From the NCBI GenBank assembly GCA_017427985.1, contig JAFRRS010000002.1, positions 1 through 64,000 on the forward strand: a stretch of DNA of 64,000 nt. The letters run 5' to 3'. Positions 56,378 to 64,000 of this stretch are shown here, one piece after another. The position numbers and the translations under genes are program-made. How positions within the stretch are numbered: position 1 is the first letter of the stretch; each line of letters starts with the position of its first letter. The DNA is from Bacteroidales bacterium (lineage in GTDB: Bacteria; Bacteroidota; Bacteroidia; Bacteroidales; F082). The notes beneath the pieces are model-generated. The model was not told the origin of the DNA. It did not search any database and saw nothing but the letters and a program-made list of their open reading frames with translations.

Positions 56378-57247
56378 ATGAAAAAGACTCTTTTTATAAT
56401 AATGGCATTTATCGGATTGACGGCTTGTACCGAAAAGATGAGGATTGGACCGCAGGACGGCGAGCAGCTTATTGGAGTAAGTGCTTCAATTACAGATGAA
56501 TATAAGAAGCATGAAGTGATATTAAGCCGCACTGAGACGTTTTATGGAGGCTATCCTGAAATGATATCAAATGCCACGGTTTATGTTGTTGACGGTGCAG
56601 ATACGATTTGGTACGAAGAAAGTGAAAATCCAGGATATTATCTTTCGGCAAATGAATTTGCGGGACAACCGAATAACACTTATCATCTTTCAATTGATTT
56701 TTCTGATGAAAAAGGCAATCATCATTATTTTGCAGAATCGACGATGAAAGATAATGTTGAATGTATTGATTCCATCAGAGTTAAGCCGTGGGTTTTCAAT
56801 GCTTTGGAGGTGAATAACTATTTGGGCGTTTATCCGTATTTTCAAACCACCGACGACCCGAAGACGTATTACATGGCGAGAATTAGAATCAACAATGAGC
56901 TTGTCGGAGGAGACACACTGACGAGATGCGAGCTGTTTGAGACGATGGGATATGCCGGTATATATTTCAACGGTCCGTTGATGGTTATGATTGGCGGAGA
57001 GTTCCCTATTTACGGTCTTAATCAGCGCGACAGCCTTCAGGTGGTTCACAAAGGCGACACCGTCACATTGGATTTGTGGTCGATTCCACGTTTTTATGCG
57101 CATTATATAGCGGAGATTGCGACAAGCACTGGAACCAATCCGATGATGGGAACGCCATCAAACGTACGTACAAACATCTATCCTGAAGGTAAGGCAGTAG
57201 GCTGTTTTCACGCTTCATCATTGCGACAATGTTCTGTAATTTATTGA
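56378..57247 (+). CDS. DUF4249 lipoprotein, partner of the TonB receptor
   Basis: 289 aa. The lipoprotein signal ends in GLTAC (Cys17). A beta-rich DUF4249 body follows, with the conserved TVYVVDGADTIWY and YHLSIDFSDEKGNHHYF segments and a C-terminal GTPSNVRTNIYPEGKAVGCF block. The family is always found next to TonB receptors lacking SusD, probably as a surface accessory. The stop is 88 bp ahead of tRNA-Tyr. Confidence 0.87.
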   Translation: MKKTLFIIMAFIGLTACTEKMRIGPQDGEQLIGVSASITDEYKKHEVILSRTETFYGGYPEMISNATVYVVDGADTIWYEESENPGYYLSANEFAGQPNNTYHLSIDFSDEKGNHHYFAESTMKDNVECIDSIRVKPWVFNALEVNNYLGVYPYFQTTDDPKTYYMARIRINNELVGGDTLTRCELFETMGYAGIYFNGPLMVMIGGEFPIYGLNQRDSLQVVHKGDTVTLDLWSIPRFYAHYIAEIATSTGTNPMMGTPSNVRTNIYPEGKAVGCFHASSLRQCSVIY

Positions 57248-57313
57248 TATATAAACCCTTATAAAATTTTTCAAAATTTTGACAAAAAATGTCAAAGCAA
57301 GTATAATTTTTTG

Positions 57314-57321
57314 TAATTTTG
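57314..57321 (+). promoter_or_regulatory. -7 promoter box for tRNA-Tyr
   Basis: TAATTTTG followed by C, 14 nt before the tRNA. Confidence 0.55.
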
Positions 57322-57335
57322 CAGCGCAAAAAACA

Positions 57336-57417
57336 GGGGGAGTCGCATAGCGGCAATTGCAACAGACTGTAAATCTGTCCTCGGATGAGTTCGGTGGTTC
57401 GAGTCCACCCTCCCCCA
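57336..57417 (+). tRNA. tRNA-Tyr (anticodon GTA)
   Basis: 82-nt class II tRNA: acceptor GGGGGAG/CTCCCCC, anticodon stem CAGA/TCTG with loop CTGTAAA, variable arm CCTCGGATGAGTTCGG, T-arm GGTGGTTCGAGTCCACC. Discriminator A. Confidence 0.95.
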
Positions 57418-57425
57418 CAAGCCCA

Positions 57426-57494
57426 GTCATTCCGACTGGAGCGAACAATTCCCTCCCGTCATTCCGACTGGAGCGAAGCGGAACGGAGAAATCT
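57426..57494. repeat. REP-like elements, two half copies in tandem (family copy 4)
   Basis: The 19-nt unit GTCATTCCGACTGGAGCGA occurs at 57426-57444 and 57458-57476. The second is complete, continuing AGCGGAACGGAGAAATC. It lies between tRNA-Tyr and tRNA-Arg and resembles the elements at 12314 and 44382. Confidence 0.7.
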
Positions 57495-57537
57495 CATTAA
57501 AAAAAGATTTTTTTGTTGCGCGAATTAAAAAAAGCTG

Positions 57538-57545
57538 TATTTTTG
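57538..57545 (+). promoter_or_regulatory. -7 promoter box for tRNA-Arg(ACG)
   Basis: TATTTTTG followed by C, 10 nt before the tRNA. Confidence 0.55.
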
Positions 57546-57555
57546 CAGCGCGAAT

Positions 57556-57629
57556 GGACTAGTAGCTCAATTGGATAGAGTCCCTGACTACGGATCAGGC
57601 GGTTGTGGGTTCGACTCCCGCCTAGTTCA
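57556..57629 (+). tRNA. tRNA-Arg (anticodon ACG)
   Basis: Acceptor GGACTAG/CTAGTTC, anticodon stem CCTGA/TCAGG with loop CTACGGA, T-arm GTGGGTTCGACTCCCGC. Discriminator A. The wobble A34 would be inosine in the mature tRNA. Confidence 0.95.
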
Positions 57630-57637
57630 CAACCATG

Positions 57638-57676
57638 AATGCTAACACTTTAAAAATCAAGTGTTAGCATTTTTTC
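57638..57676 (+). terminator. Rho-independent terminator after tRNA-Arg(ACG)
   Basis: A 13-bp stem (AATGCTAACACTT and its complement) with an 8-nt loop followed by a T-run. Confidence 0.9.
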
Positions 57677-57763
57677 TTTTGTGCAGTTTTGTCCACCATT
57701 TATCTGTTAATCGGGGCTAGTAGACAAAATGTTCAAAATTCACAAAATCCTCCAGAGAGTTTT

Positions 57764-57868
57764 TTATTTGAGATCTCTGATTATGTTAATGATGTGCCCT
57801 GTAAATAAAGTAGCACCTTCATGATTTAAATGCATATCATCATGGAACAAGTCCAGGTTATTCCAAAA
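57764..57868 (-). pseudogene. C-terminal remnant of an SGNH/GDSL-type hydrolase
   Basis: A 34-codon frame on the minus strand after an in-frame TAG reads FWNNLDLFHDDMHLNHEGA, followed by a helix ending in RDLK and a stop. The D-x-x-H-L-N-x-x-G-A string is the C-terminal catalytic Asp-His block of SGNH hydrolases and alginate-acetylase-like proteins. Nothing upstream of the TAG continues the match, so it is read as the decayed end of a lost gene. The remaining bases of 57680-57978 are AT-rich with nothing else recognised. Confidence 0.55.
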
Positions 57869-57978
57869 CTAATCATTAGTATAAATTTAAAAATCTATTT
57901 TTAAATAAAGCACAAATCATTGAATTACAACCATTTATAACAACTGCAATAATGCCGTCATATAGTATTCAAAGATTT

Positions 57979-60747
57979 TTATTTAGAAACCAATTCAATT
58001 GAACTTGCTGCTTTCCCTCGTCTTGTAACCTGAATTTGCGCTGGAATGCGTTCCTTCAAGCTGTCGACGTGCGAGATGATTCCCACTTTACGACCGAATC
58101 TCTGCATGTTTCCGAGGGCTTGCACAGCCATTTCGAGACTTTCGCCGTCCAAAGTGCCGAAACCTTCATCGATGAACAACATGTCGATGCTGAGGTTTTC
58201 GTCGTTAAGCGACGCCAATCCCAACGCTAACGCCAAGGAAACAAGGAACGTCTCACCGCCAGAAAGGGACGACGCACTCCGCAACTCCCCTCCCATGTCC
58301 TTGTCCATCACCATGATAGCCAACGAGTTAGTATAACTAGTAAGCTCATATCGCTGACTCAGCTTGCGAAGGAAATAATTTGCCTGGTCAAGAAGAATAC
58401 GCATGGTGTAAGCTTGCGCGACATCACGGAAATTGTCGCCTGCAGTGGTGCCGATGGCGTTTGCGAGCTGCGTCCAAAGCGATAACTGGACGGTTTTTGC
58501 CTGCAGATCTTCCTTTGCAGCCTGCGCTGAAGCCGAATTCTGAGTGTTCAAAGACAGTTTTGTGCGAATTTCAGACAACTTGACATTAATCGATTGCTTT
58601 ATGCTTCCTAAATGCGTCAATTTTTCCTGATATTCAGCTTTCGTAACTGCGCAATTATCAATAGCTTCGACGATTATTTTCCTTTCATCGCTTTTCCCGA
58701 TAAGATTTGTCAAAACCTTAGTAAATCCAATCAAAATGGAACTTTTTTCAATATTGTTTCGCGCTGCCACTTTGCCTTCAAATTCACTGATACGCTCAAA
58801 TCCTTCAATTTGCTTGACTCCATTGGCAATCTCGTCAATTCTATTGATTTCCGAATCAACTTTCGAATACTCGTCGTTGAGATGCTTCCACCTGTATGCG
58901 AGCCTTTTTAGCAACAAATTATACTTGTTTTCGGCATCGGTTTTCAGCTTTTGAAGCTCTTTCAACTCCTCTTGGATATTACGAGTCGCCACAATCAGTT
59001 TGTTAATCTCTTCAAGTTTGGATTTCTCAACCGAAATCATTGATTCACAGTCGTTTAATCCCTTATCCAAACGCTCCATCTCATAAACCGGCTTGCCATT
59101 ACATTCAGCCGTGAGGTTTTTAACAAGGTTTTCCAACTGTTTTTTCTCGTTTTCGATGCTTTTATTCAGCAGGTTTATCTCGCTTTCCGCCTTGTTTTTC
59201 GCATCTTTAGCCATCTCAAACTCGTTTCTCGCCTCATTCCATGCCTTTTCAATTGTCGCAAACAGAGAATCAACGACCTTCTCATCATGATACTGATGCG
59301 AAGTGCTGCCACAAAGCGGACAAGGTTTGCCGTCCTCAAGTTTCGCGCGCAATGATTTCATGAAGTCAGCGACCATGTTTTTCTGAATCTGATACTCCGA
59401 ATCTTTGACCTCAAAAGCCGTTTTTGTCTTCAAAAACTCGCTTTCACAAATATTAAAGTTTTGCTTTAAATTATTTAATTCAACTAATTTATTATCAATT
59501 ATTTGTTTCTTATTATGATAATCTGTTAAAATCTGTTTTACGCCTAAACACTTTGTCCTTCTATTACCCAATCTTGTAAGCTCGTTATTGTGTTCATTGT
59601 ATTGATTCCGCAGTCCCTCGACATTCGCTTTTTCCAACCTTTCATTGCATTCATCATAAACGGCAGTCGCGTTATTTTTGGCTTTTTCGGCTTCGGTGAG
59701 CATTATAGAGAGCGCCGATATATCGGATTTATTATCATCTACTGTTATCTCCGAATTATCACCCTGCAACAAGCTCATAATCAACGGCATTTTCTCTGTA
59801 AGCGACTGCATTCCCGATTGCTCGTCAATTTGTTTTTTCAGCTCATAGCGTCTCTTTGACAAAGATTCTTTTTCTTCAAGAATATTTTCAAATGATGCTT
59901 GTAAATCAGCGAGTTGTGATTTTGAAAAGTCAATTTCTCTGTCCAAACTTTCAATCTTTTCAAAATTTCGGATTTGCGCCTCGACGGTCTTAATCTCATT
60001 TTCATTATCAGTCAGAAGCTTCTCATTATTTGAAAGTTCTTCGTTTAAAGAAGAGAGTTCCTCATCAGATAAGATATTCTTTGTCAACGAGTAATAAAGC
60101 TCCGATGCTTTATCGACATCGTTTTTGGCGTCGTTTTTACGCCTTCCGACAATTTCTGCGATTTTGGAATACACCTCGGTTCCTGTAAGCATTTCAAGAA
60201 TCTCGGTCTGCTTTGCTTTTTCGGAAGTCAGAAACGTGTTGAATTGGCCTTGCGCGAGCATCACAGAACGGACAAACTGGTCGTATGTGAGTCCAACAAG
60301 CTCCGTAATACGTTGATTTACAATGTCAATTTTTGTTTCAAGAACAATTCTGTCAGTGTCTTTCACCACCTCGAGTTTGCGGCGGTTTGTCATGTCGTAT
60401 TTGCCGTTACGCGTCCTGTGCATCTGCCAAGTTGCGATATAAAGCTCGTTTCCGACAGAGAACCACACCTCCGCTTTGCCGTCGGAGGTGCCTTTTCTGA
60501 GTGCGTTTGTGGTGCTTTGCATGGTCGAAAGCCCATTTTCGGTCTTCTCCTTGTTCCTGGTGTTCTCATATCGCGGTGACTTGTCATACAAAGCCAACGT
60601 TATCGCGTCCAAAATCGTCGATTTGCCGCTTCCAGTCTCGCCAGTGATGAGGAATAGCGGTTCGTTTGCCAAAATGCCCTCAGAGAAGCTAATTTCGGCT
60701 TTTTCGATGGAATTTATATTCTCGATTATGATTTTTTCAATTTTCAT
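57979..60747 (-). CDS. sbcC: SbcC, SMC-like ATPase subunit of the SbcCD nuclease
   Basis: 922 aa. Walker A GETGSGKST (near 36-44) and the Q-loop GQFNTFLTS form the N-lobe. Long coiled coils flank the zinc hook CPLCG (near 475). The C-lobe has the ABC signature LSGGETFLVSLALALGLA and Walker B DMLFIDEGFGTLD. With SbcD it cuts hairpins, cruciforms and protein-blocked ends, which is relevant to a genome carrying many palindromic repeats. It overlaps sbcD by 4 bp (ATGA). Confidence 0.96.
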   Translation of the reverse strand: MKIEKIIIENINSIEKAEISFSEGILANEPLFLITGETGSGKSTILDAITLALYDKSPRYENTRNKEKTENGLSTMQSTTNALRKGTSDGKAEVWFSVGNELYIATWQMHRTRNGKYDMTNRRKLEVVKDTDRIVLETKIDIVNQRITELVGLTYDQFVRSVMLAQGQFNTFLTSEKAKQTEILEMLTGTEVYSKIAEIVGRRKNDAKNDVDKASELYYSLTKNILSDEELSSLNEELSNNEKLLTDNENEIKTVEAQIRNFEKIESLDREIDFSKSQLADLQASFENILEEKESLSKRRYELKKQIDEQSGMQSLTEKMPLIMSLLQGDNSEITVDDNKSDISALSIMLTEAEKAKNNATAVYDECNERLEKANVEGLRNQYNEHNNELTRLGNRRTKCLGVKQILTDYHNKKQIIDNKLVELNNLKQNFNICESEFLKTKTAFEVKDSEYQIQKNMVADFMKSLRAKLEDGKPCPLCGSTSHQYHDEKVVDSLFATIEKAWNEARNEFEMAKDAKNKAESEINLLNKSIENEKKQLENLVKNLTAECNGKPVYEMERLDKGLNDCESMISVEKSKLEEINKLIVATRNIQEELKELQKLKTDAENKYNLLLKRLAYRWKHLNDEYSKVDSEINRIDEIANGVKQIEGFERISEFEGKVAARNNIEKSSILIGFTKVLTNLIGKSDERKIIVEAIDNCAVTKAEYQEKLTHLGSIKQSINVKLSEIRTKLSLNTQNSASAQAAKEDLQAKTVQLSLWTQLANAIGTTAGDNFRDVAQAYTMRILLDQANYFLRKLSQRYELTSYTNSLAIMVMDKDMGGELRSASSLSGGETFLVSLALALGLASLNDENLSIDMLFIDEGFGTLDGESLEMAVQALGNMQRFGRKVGIISHVDSLKERIPAQIQVTRRGKAASSIELVSK

Positions 60748-61949
60748 GACAAACTTTCAGCCTCCTCGCACACTTTTTTAAACATTTCCTTAAGTTCATC
60801 TGGCATCTCACTGCCGTTTTTCTTCATATAAACCGCACAACCGAGTTCAAACGGACTCTTCGACTTCAGTTCATGCAGCGTCTTAACATCTTGAATATCA
60901 TCGCCTTCAGCCTTTTCAGGAAAATATGACTGTATCCCGCAAAACATTGCATTTTGACCCTCAAAAGCCTGTATCATCGCCGCCGTCTCCGTCTGTGTCA
61001 ACGGTTTTTCGGTTTGGACATGCACTCTGACGTATGCCCTATCATTAAGAATTTCAATGAGTTGCATCATAACCGTCTCGTAAGGCAAAGCGTCGTCGTA
61101 GCCTTTGGGTTTTGATGGAAAATCAATGATAGGAATCAAGGTTTTCAATGGAATCACTGTGGTTTCGGTATTGCCGTCCTCAATTTTCACAGACACCACA
61201 GAATGTTGATAGTTCTCGTTAAATGAAATCGGAAATGGAGAACCAGCGTAGCGCATGTTTTCGATACCTTTTATCGCCTGCGGGAAATGAATGTGCCCAA
61301 ACGCCCAGTAATCAACGCCTTTTACGTTTGTAAAATCCTGAACGTCAAGCGTCTCGAGTTTCCCTATAATGTCGGAACTATGACCTGTAATGTCAGCACT
61401 GCGAACAGCCAGATGCCCCATCGCCACAATAGATTGATTATCAGCGTATTCTGGTCTATTTTTAAGATGATTGAGAAGCGAGTCGTAGATATTTGCATTG
61501 CCATTCATATACGGCACTGCAAGCACCCAACCGATGATTTCACCTTTTTTAGTTACCGGAATCTCAATTTTCGAGGCATCGTAATTCAAATCCGAAACAT
61601 CGCTATCTGTATGATAATCAAGCATTCCGACAACGGAGACATTGAAAGCCTCCCACAAAGGACGCGGAGCCTCGAGACGCGACGGCGAGTCATGGTTGCC
61701 GCTTGTTATAACTATCTGCAAATCATCGTCCAAATGCGACAATTCGACAATGAAATTATAATAAAGCCGCTGTGAAACTATTGTTGGCGTAGCAGTGTGA
61801 AAAACATCTCCAGAGACAACCAAAACATCTGGTTTCTCCTTGATTATTATCGACTTAAGCTGCTCAAAGAAGTACTTATGCTCCTCCTCACGGCTGTAAT
61901 TGTGAAAAATCTGGCCAATATGCCAATCGGACGTGTGCAATACTTTCAT
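60744..61949 (-). CDS. sbcD: SbcD, Mre11-like nuclease subunit
   Basis: 401 aa. The metallophosphoesterase motifs are in order: TSDWHIGQ (DxH, 7-11), VVSGDVFH (GD, about 45-48), ITSGNHDSP (GNHD), VAMGHLAVR and the later FGHIHFPQ. A C-terminal SbcD domain of about 130 residues follows. It is the first gene of the sbcDC pair and is divergent from the GH20 gene. Confidence 0.96.
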   Translation of the reverse strand: MKVLHTSDWHIGQIFHNYSREEEHKYFFEQLKSIIIKEKPDVLVVSGDVFHTATPTIVSQRLYYNFIVELSHLDDDLQIVITSGNHDSPSRLEAPRPLWEAFNVSVVGMLDYHTDSDVSDLNYDASKIEIPVTKKGEIIGWVLAVPYMNGNANIYDSLLNHLKNRPEYADNQSIVAMGHLAVRSADITGHSSDIIGKLETLDVQDFTNVKGVDYWAFGHIHFPQAIKGIENMRYAGSPFPISFNENYQHSVVSVKIEDGNTETTVIPLKTLIPIIDFPSKPKGYDDALPYETVMMQLIEILNDRAYVRVHVQTEKPLTQTETAAMIQAFEGQNAMFCGIQSYFPEKAEGDDIQDVKTLHELKSKSPFELGCAVYMKKNGSEMPDELKEMFKKVCEEAESLS

Positions 61950-62007
61950 CAGTGAAATTTTAGGGTGTAAAATTACAAAATTTTCGCAGACATATCAATA
62001 TTTTTTC

Positions 62008-62015
62008 TATTTTAG
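62008..62015 (+). promoter_or_regulatory. Weak -7-like box for the GH20 gene
   Basis: TATTTTAG followed by C, one mismatch from TAxxTTTG, 21 nt before the start. Confidence 0.35.
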
Positions 62016-62036
62016 CACTCTCAAAACAGATTTCTT

Positions 62037-64000
62037 ATGAAAATACGCCAATCTTTCGTCATAGCTTTGTTCGCATTAGCTTTGGCTTCATGCCAAAAAC
62101 CATCTGGAACAGCTGATTTTAATGTGGTTCCTGCTCCTTTGGAAATCTTGGAATACCCTCAGGAACACTTCACTTTAAGTGAAAAAACGGTGGTGACATA
62201 TCCAAAAACAAATGAGGAATTGGAAAAAGAAGCGTCGTTTTTGGTGGAATATTTCAACGATATTCTGGGATTTAAAGTGAAAACAATTTGCACCGATGAA
62301 GACTTGGAAAATTCAATCCAATTGAAGCTTACAACTGGTTTAGAAAACCATCCTGATTGTTATAAAATCATTGTAGATGAGAATATTATAAAGATTACTT
62401 CAAGTAATACTTCAGGTATTTTCTACGGCATACAAACGCTTAGAAAAAGTCTTCCAGTAGGCACAAATGTAGCAAAAGTCGAGTTTCCAAAGTGCACAAT
62501 CAACGACATGCCAAGATTCAGCTACCGTGGCATGCACCTTGACGTGAGCCGTCATTTCTTCCCTATCGATTCGTTGAAAGTTTATATCGATGTGATGGCT
62601 TTGCATAACTTGAACAAGTTCCATCTGCATCTCACAGACGACCAAGGCTGGCGTTTCGAAGTCAAAAAATATCCAGAGATGACAAAGGTTGGAGCATGGC
62701 GTTCTGGTACTCTTATCGGCAAAACGATGGCTTACGACACCATCAGACACGGCGGTTTTTACACTCAGGAAGAGCTGCTAGACCTTGTAAAATATGCCGA
62801 AGACAGACATATCACCATCATTCCTGAGATTGACCTTCCGGGGCACATGCTAGGCGCTTTGGCGACATATCCCGAACTTGGATGCACAGGCGGTCCGTAC
62901 GAAGTTTGGAAGCATTGGGGCGTTTCCGAGGACGTGATTTGCGCCGGCAATGAGGAAGCTATGCAATTCCTTGAGGATGTGTTACTTGAGGTGATGGATG
63001 TGTTTCCAAGCGAATATATTCACATCGGCGGCGACGAGGTTCCACGTGACAGATGGAAAGAATGCCCGAAATGTCAGGCAAAAATTAAAGAATTGGGGTT
63101 GAAAAGCGATGAAAAACACAGTGCTGAAGATTATTTGCAGAGTTATGTAATGTCAAGAATGGAGCAATTCGTTGAAAATCATGGGCGTCATATCATTGGA
63201 TGGGACGAGATTCTTGATGGCGAACTTGCCCCAAACGCCACGGTGATGAGCTGGCGCGGCAGCGAAGGCGGCTACAAGGCGGCGAAGATGCACCACAAAG
63301 TCATCATGACGCCCAACGACGCACTCTATTTCGATTATTATCAGACACTTGACACCGACAGCGAGCCGATTTCCATTGGCGGCTACAACCCTGTTAAAAA
63401 GGTCTATAATTATGAGCCAATCCCAGAAGGACTTGAAAAAGACGAGCAGAAATACATTCTCGGACCGCAAGCCAACATTTGGACGGAATATACAAGCGAA
63501 TTCGGGCTGTTGCTTTACAGGATGTTGCCGCGAATTGGCGCGTTGGCTGAAATCCAATGGTGCCTGCCAGAACATAAAGATTACGACAACTGGGTGAAAC
63601 GCGAGTACCGCATGACGAATCTTTACGACCTTTACAAATGGAAATACGCCACGCATATCTTCGATATTGACGTTGATATCAAGCCGAACGTGAATGAGGG
63701 TTTCCTTGAAGTGAACATGTCTAAACTGATTGACGGTGAAATAATGTATTTTATTGACAATCAAGATGTTCAAAAATACAAAGAGCCTTTGAAAATAACA
63801 GAAAGCTGCCAGCTGACATGTTTTGTGAAGCGTACCGATGGCAGCGAAGGCAAACATTTCAGCACTTGTTTCAATTTCAGCAAGGCATCAATGAAACCAA
63901 TAGTTTTGAAAAATGAACCGCATAAAAACTACACCTATGAAGGCGCGCAGGTGCTTATCGACGGTCTGCATGGCAGTTCAAACTACCATAGCGGACGTTG
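62037..64000 (+). CDS. Beta-N-acetylhexosaminidase (GH20), lipoprotein; cut by right edge
   Basis: 654 codons are visible without a stop. MKIRQSFVIALFALALASCQ is a lipoprotein signal with Cys19 as the lipid site. Residues about 30-155 form the GH20b domain, and the catalytic barrel begins at RFSYRGMHLDVSRHF. The acid pair is in IHIGGDEVPRDRW (Asp-Glu), and MSWRGSEGG and GPQANIWTEY are further conserved blocks. After the barrel an extra beta domain ends in VLIDGLHGSSNYHSG, the start of a probable F5/8-type module beyond the window. It removes terminal GlcNAc/GalNAc from glycans and would feed the GlcNAc kinase and the recycling genes. Confidence 0.93.
   Translation, partial: MKIRQSFVIALFALALASCQKPSGTADFNVVPAPLEILEYPQEHFTLSEKTVVTYPKTNEELEKEASFLVEYFNDILGFKVKTICTDEDLENSIQLKLTTGLENHPDCYKIIVDENIIKITSSNTSGIFYGIQTLRKSLPVGTNVAKVEFPKCTINDMPRFSYRGMHLDVSRHFFPIDSLKVYIDVMALHNLNKFHLHLTDDQGWRFEVKKYPEMTKVGAWRSGTLIGKTMAYDTIRHGGFYTQEELLDLVKYAEDRHITIIPEIDLPGHMLGALATYPELGCTGGPYEVWKHWGVSEDVICAGNEEAMQFLEDVLLEVMDVFPSEYIHIGGDEVPRDRWKECPKCQAKIKELGLKSDEKHSAEDYLQSYVMSRMEQFVENHGRHIIGWDEILDGELAPNATVMSWRGSEGGYKAAKMHHKVIMTPNDALYFDYYQTLDTDSEPISIGGYNPVKKVYNYEPIPEGLEKDEQKYILGPQANIWTEYTSEFGLLLYRMLPRIGALAEIQWCLPEHKDYDNWVKREYRMTNLYDLYKWKYATHIFDIDVDIKPNVNEGFLEVNMSKLIDGEIMYFIDNQDVQKYKEPLKITESCQLTCFVKRTDGSEGKHFSTCFNFSKASMKPIVLKNEPHKNYTYEGAQVLIDGLHGSSNYHSGR

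Noticed and set aside
54047-57247. SusC/SusD polysaccharide-utilisation pair
   Set aside because: The second gene is a DUF4249 lipoprotein, not SusD, and no glycoside hydrolase is in the operon.
57063-57448. Minus-strand open frames over the DUF4249 end and tRNA-Tyr
   Set aside because: They run through a tRNA gene and REP-like repeats and have no homology.
57336-57978. Integrated element at tRNA-Tyr or tRNA-Arg
   Set aside because: No integrase, no repeated tRNA 3' end and no phage-like gene in the window; only a small hydrolase remnant is seen.

Overview
The window reads as a chromosomal segment of a Bacteroidota bacterium, most likely an uncultured Bacteroidales. The evidence is the near-uniform TAxxTTTG -7 promoter box (at least 26 instances in front of genes and tRNAs), a type IX secretion (T9SS) sorting domain, two DUF5686 outer-membrane proteins, a TonB-dependent receptor followed by a DUF4249 lipoprotein, a biosynthetic SpeA arginine decarboxylase, an FMN riboswitch in front of a rib operon, and a FISUMP-type protein. 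No rRNA, integrase, transposase, CRISPR array or reverse transcriptase was seen.

Layout. Positions 1-9112 are one minus-strand block rich in nucleases: a cut-off hsdS, hsdM and hsdR (type I restriction-modification), a PIN-like protein with two C-terminal membrane helices, a GIY-YIG protein, a four-helix-bundle protein with a structured leader, a uracil-DNA-glycosylase-like protein and a secreted NUC1-type nuclease. Positions 9209-11610 hold pncB, a CYTH protein and a tRNA-editing-like SAD protein. Positions 11672-12149 hold a short FISUMP protein whose last 35 codons look like the variable region of a diversity-generating retroelement (DGR), followed at once by an 8-bp hairpin. Positions 12357-16184 are the riboflavin locus (FMN riboswitch, ribD, ribE, ribBA, ribH). 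AroC and a DUF349 protein follow. Positions 19294-24240 form an operon of an AmgK-like kinase fused to a RapZ C-terminal domain, a MurU-like uridylyltransferase and an AddB-like nuclease. Next come a secreted EEP-fold phosphatase, a TlpA-like lipoprotein or periplasmic protein and mnmE. Positions 28171-32068 combine a membrane AraC-type regulator, an array of direct repeats phased at about 21 bp, a T9SS cargo protein and a small protein with an unfamiliar C-terminal sorting-like tail. An EF-G paralogue follows. Positions 34285-39136 are a five-gene Hdr/Qmo-like redox operon behind paired palindromic operators, divergent from glmS. The remainder holds two DUF5686 proteins, nitroreductase, GlcNAc-type kinase, speA, seven tRNA genes in three places, tsaC, an RRM protein, alkaline phosphatase, a MalY-type aminotransferase, a TonB receptor with its DUF4249 partner, sbcDC and a GH20 hexosaminidase cut by the right edge.

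How the genes work together. Amino-sugar and peptidoglycan recycling recurs (AmgK/MurU, RapZ domain, GlmS, GlcNAc kinase, GH20). DNA processing also recurs (type I RM, UDG, AddB, SbcCD). A genome-level oddity is the presence of several families of palindromic repeats. At least one of them lies in frame inside two unrelated proteins (RibD and the AmgK-like kinase) and encodes the same 11-residue peptide. A second family has donated a peptide to the neighbouring MurU-like protein.

The strongest candidates for something worth chasing are the DGR-like target gene, the in-frame palindromic elements, the phased repeat array between the AraC regulator and the T9SS cargo, and the PIN/membrane protein in the restriction block. 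All calls are from reading the sequence alone.
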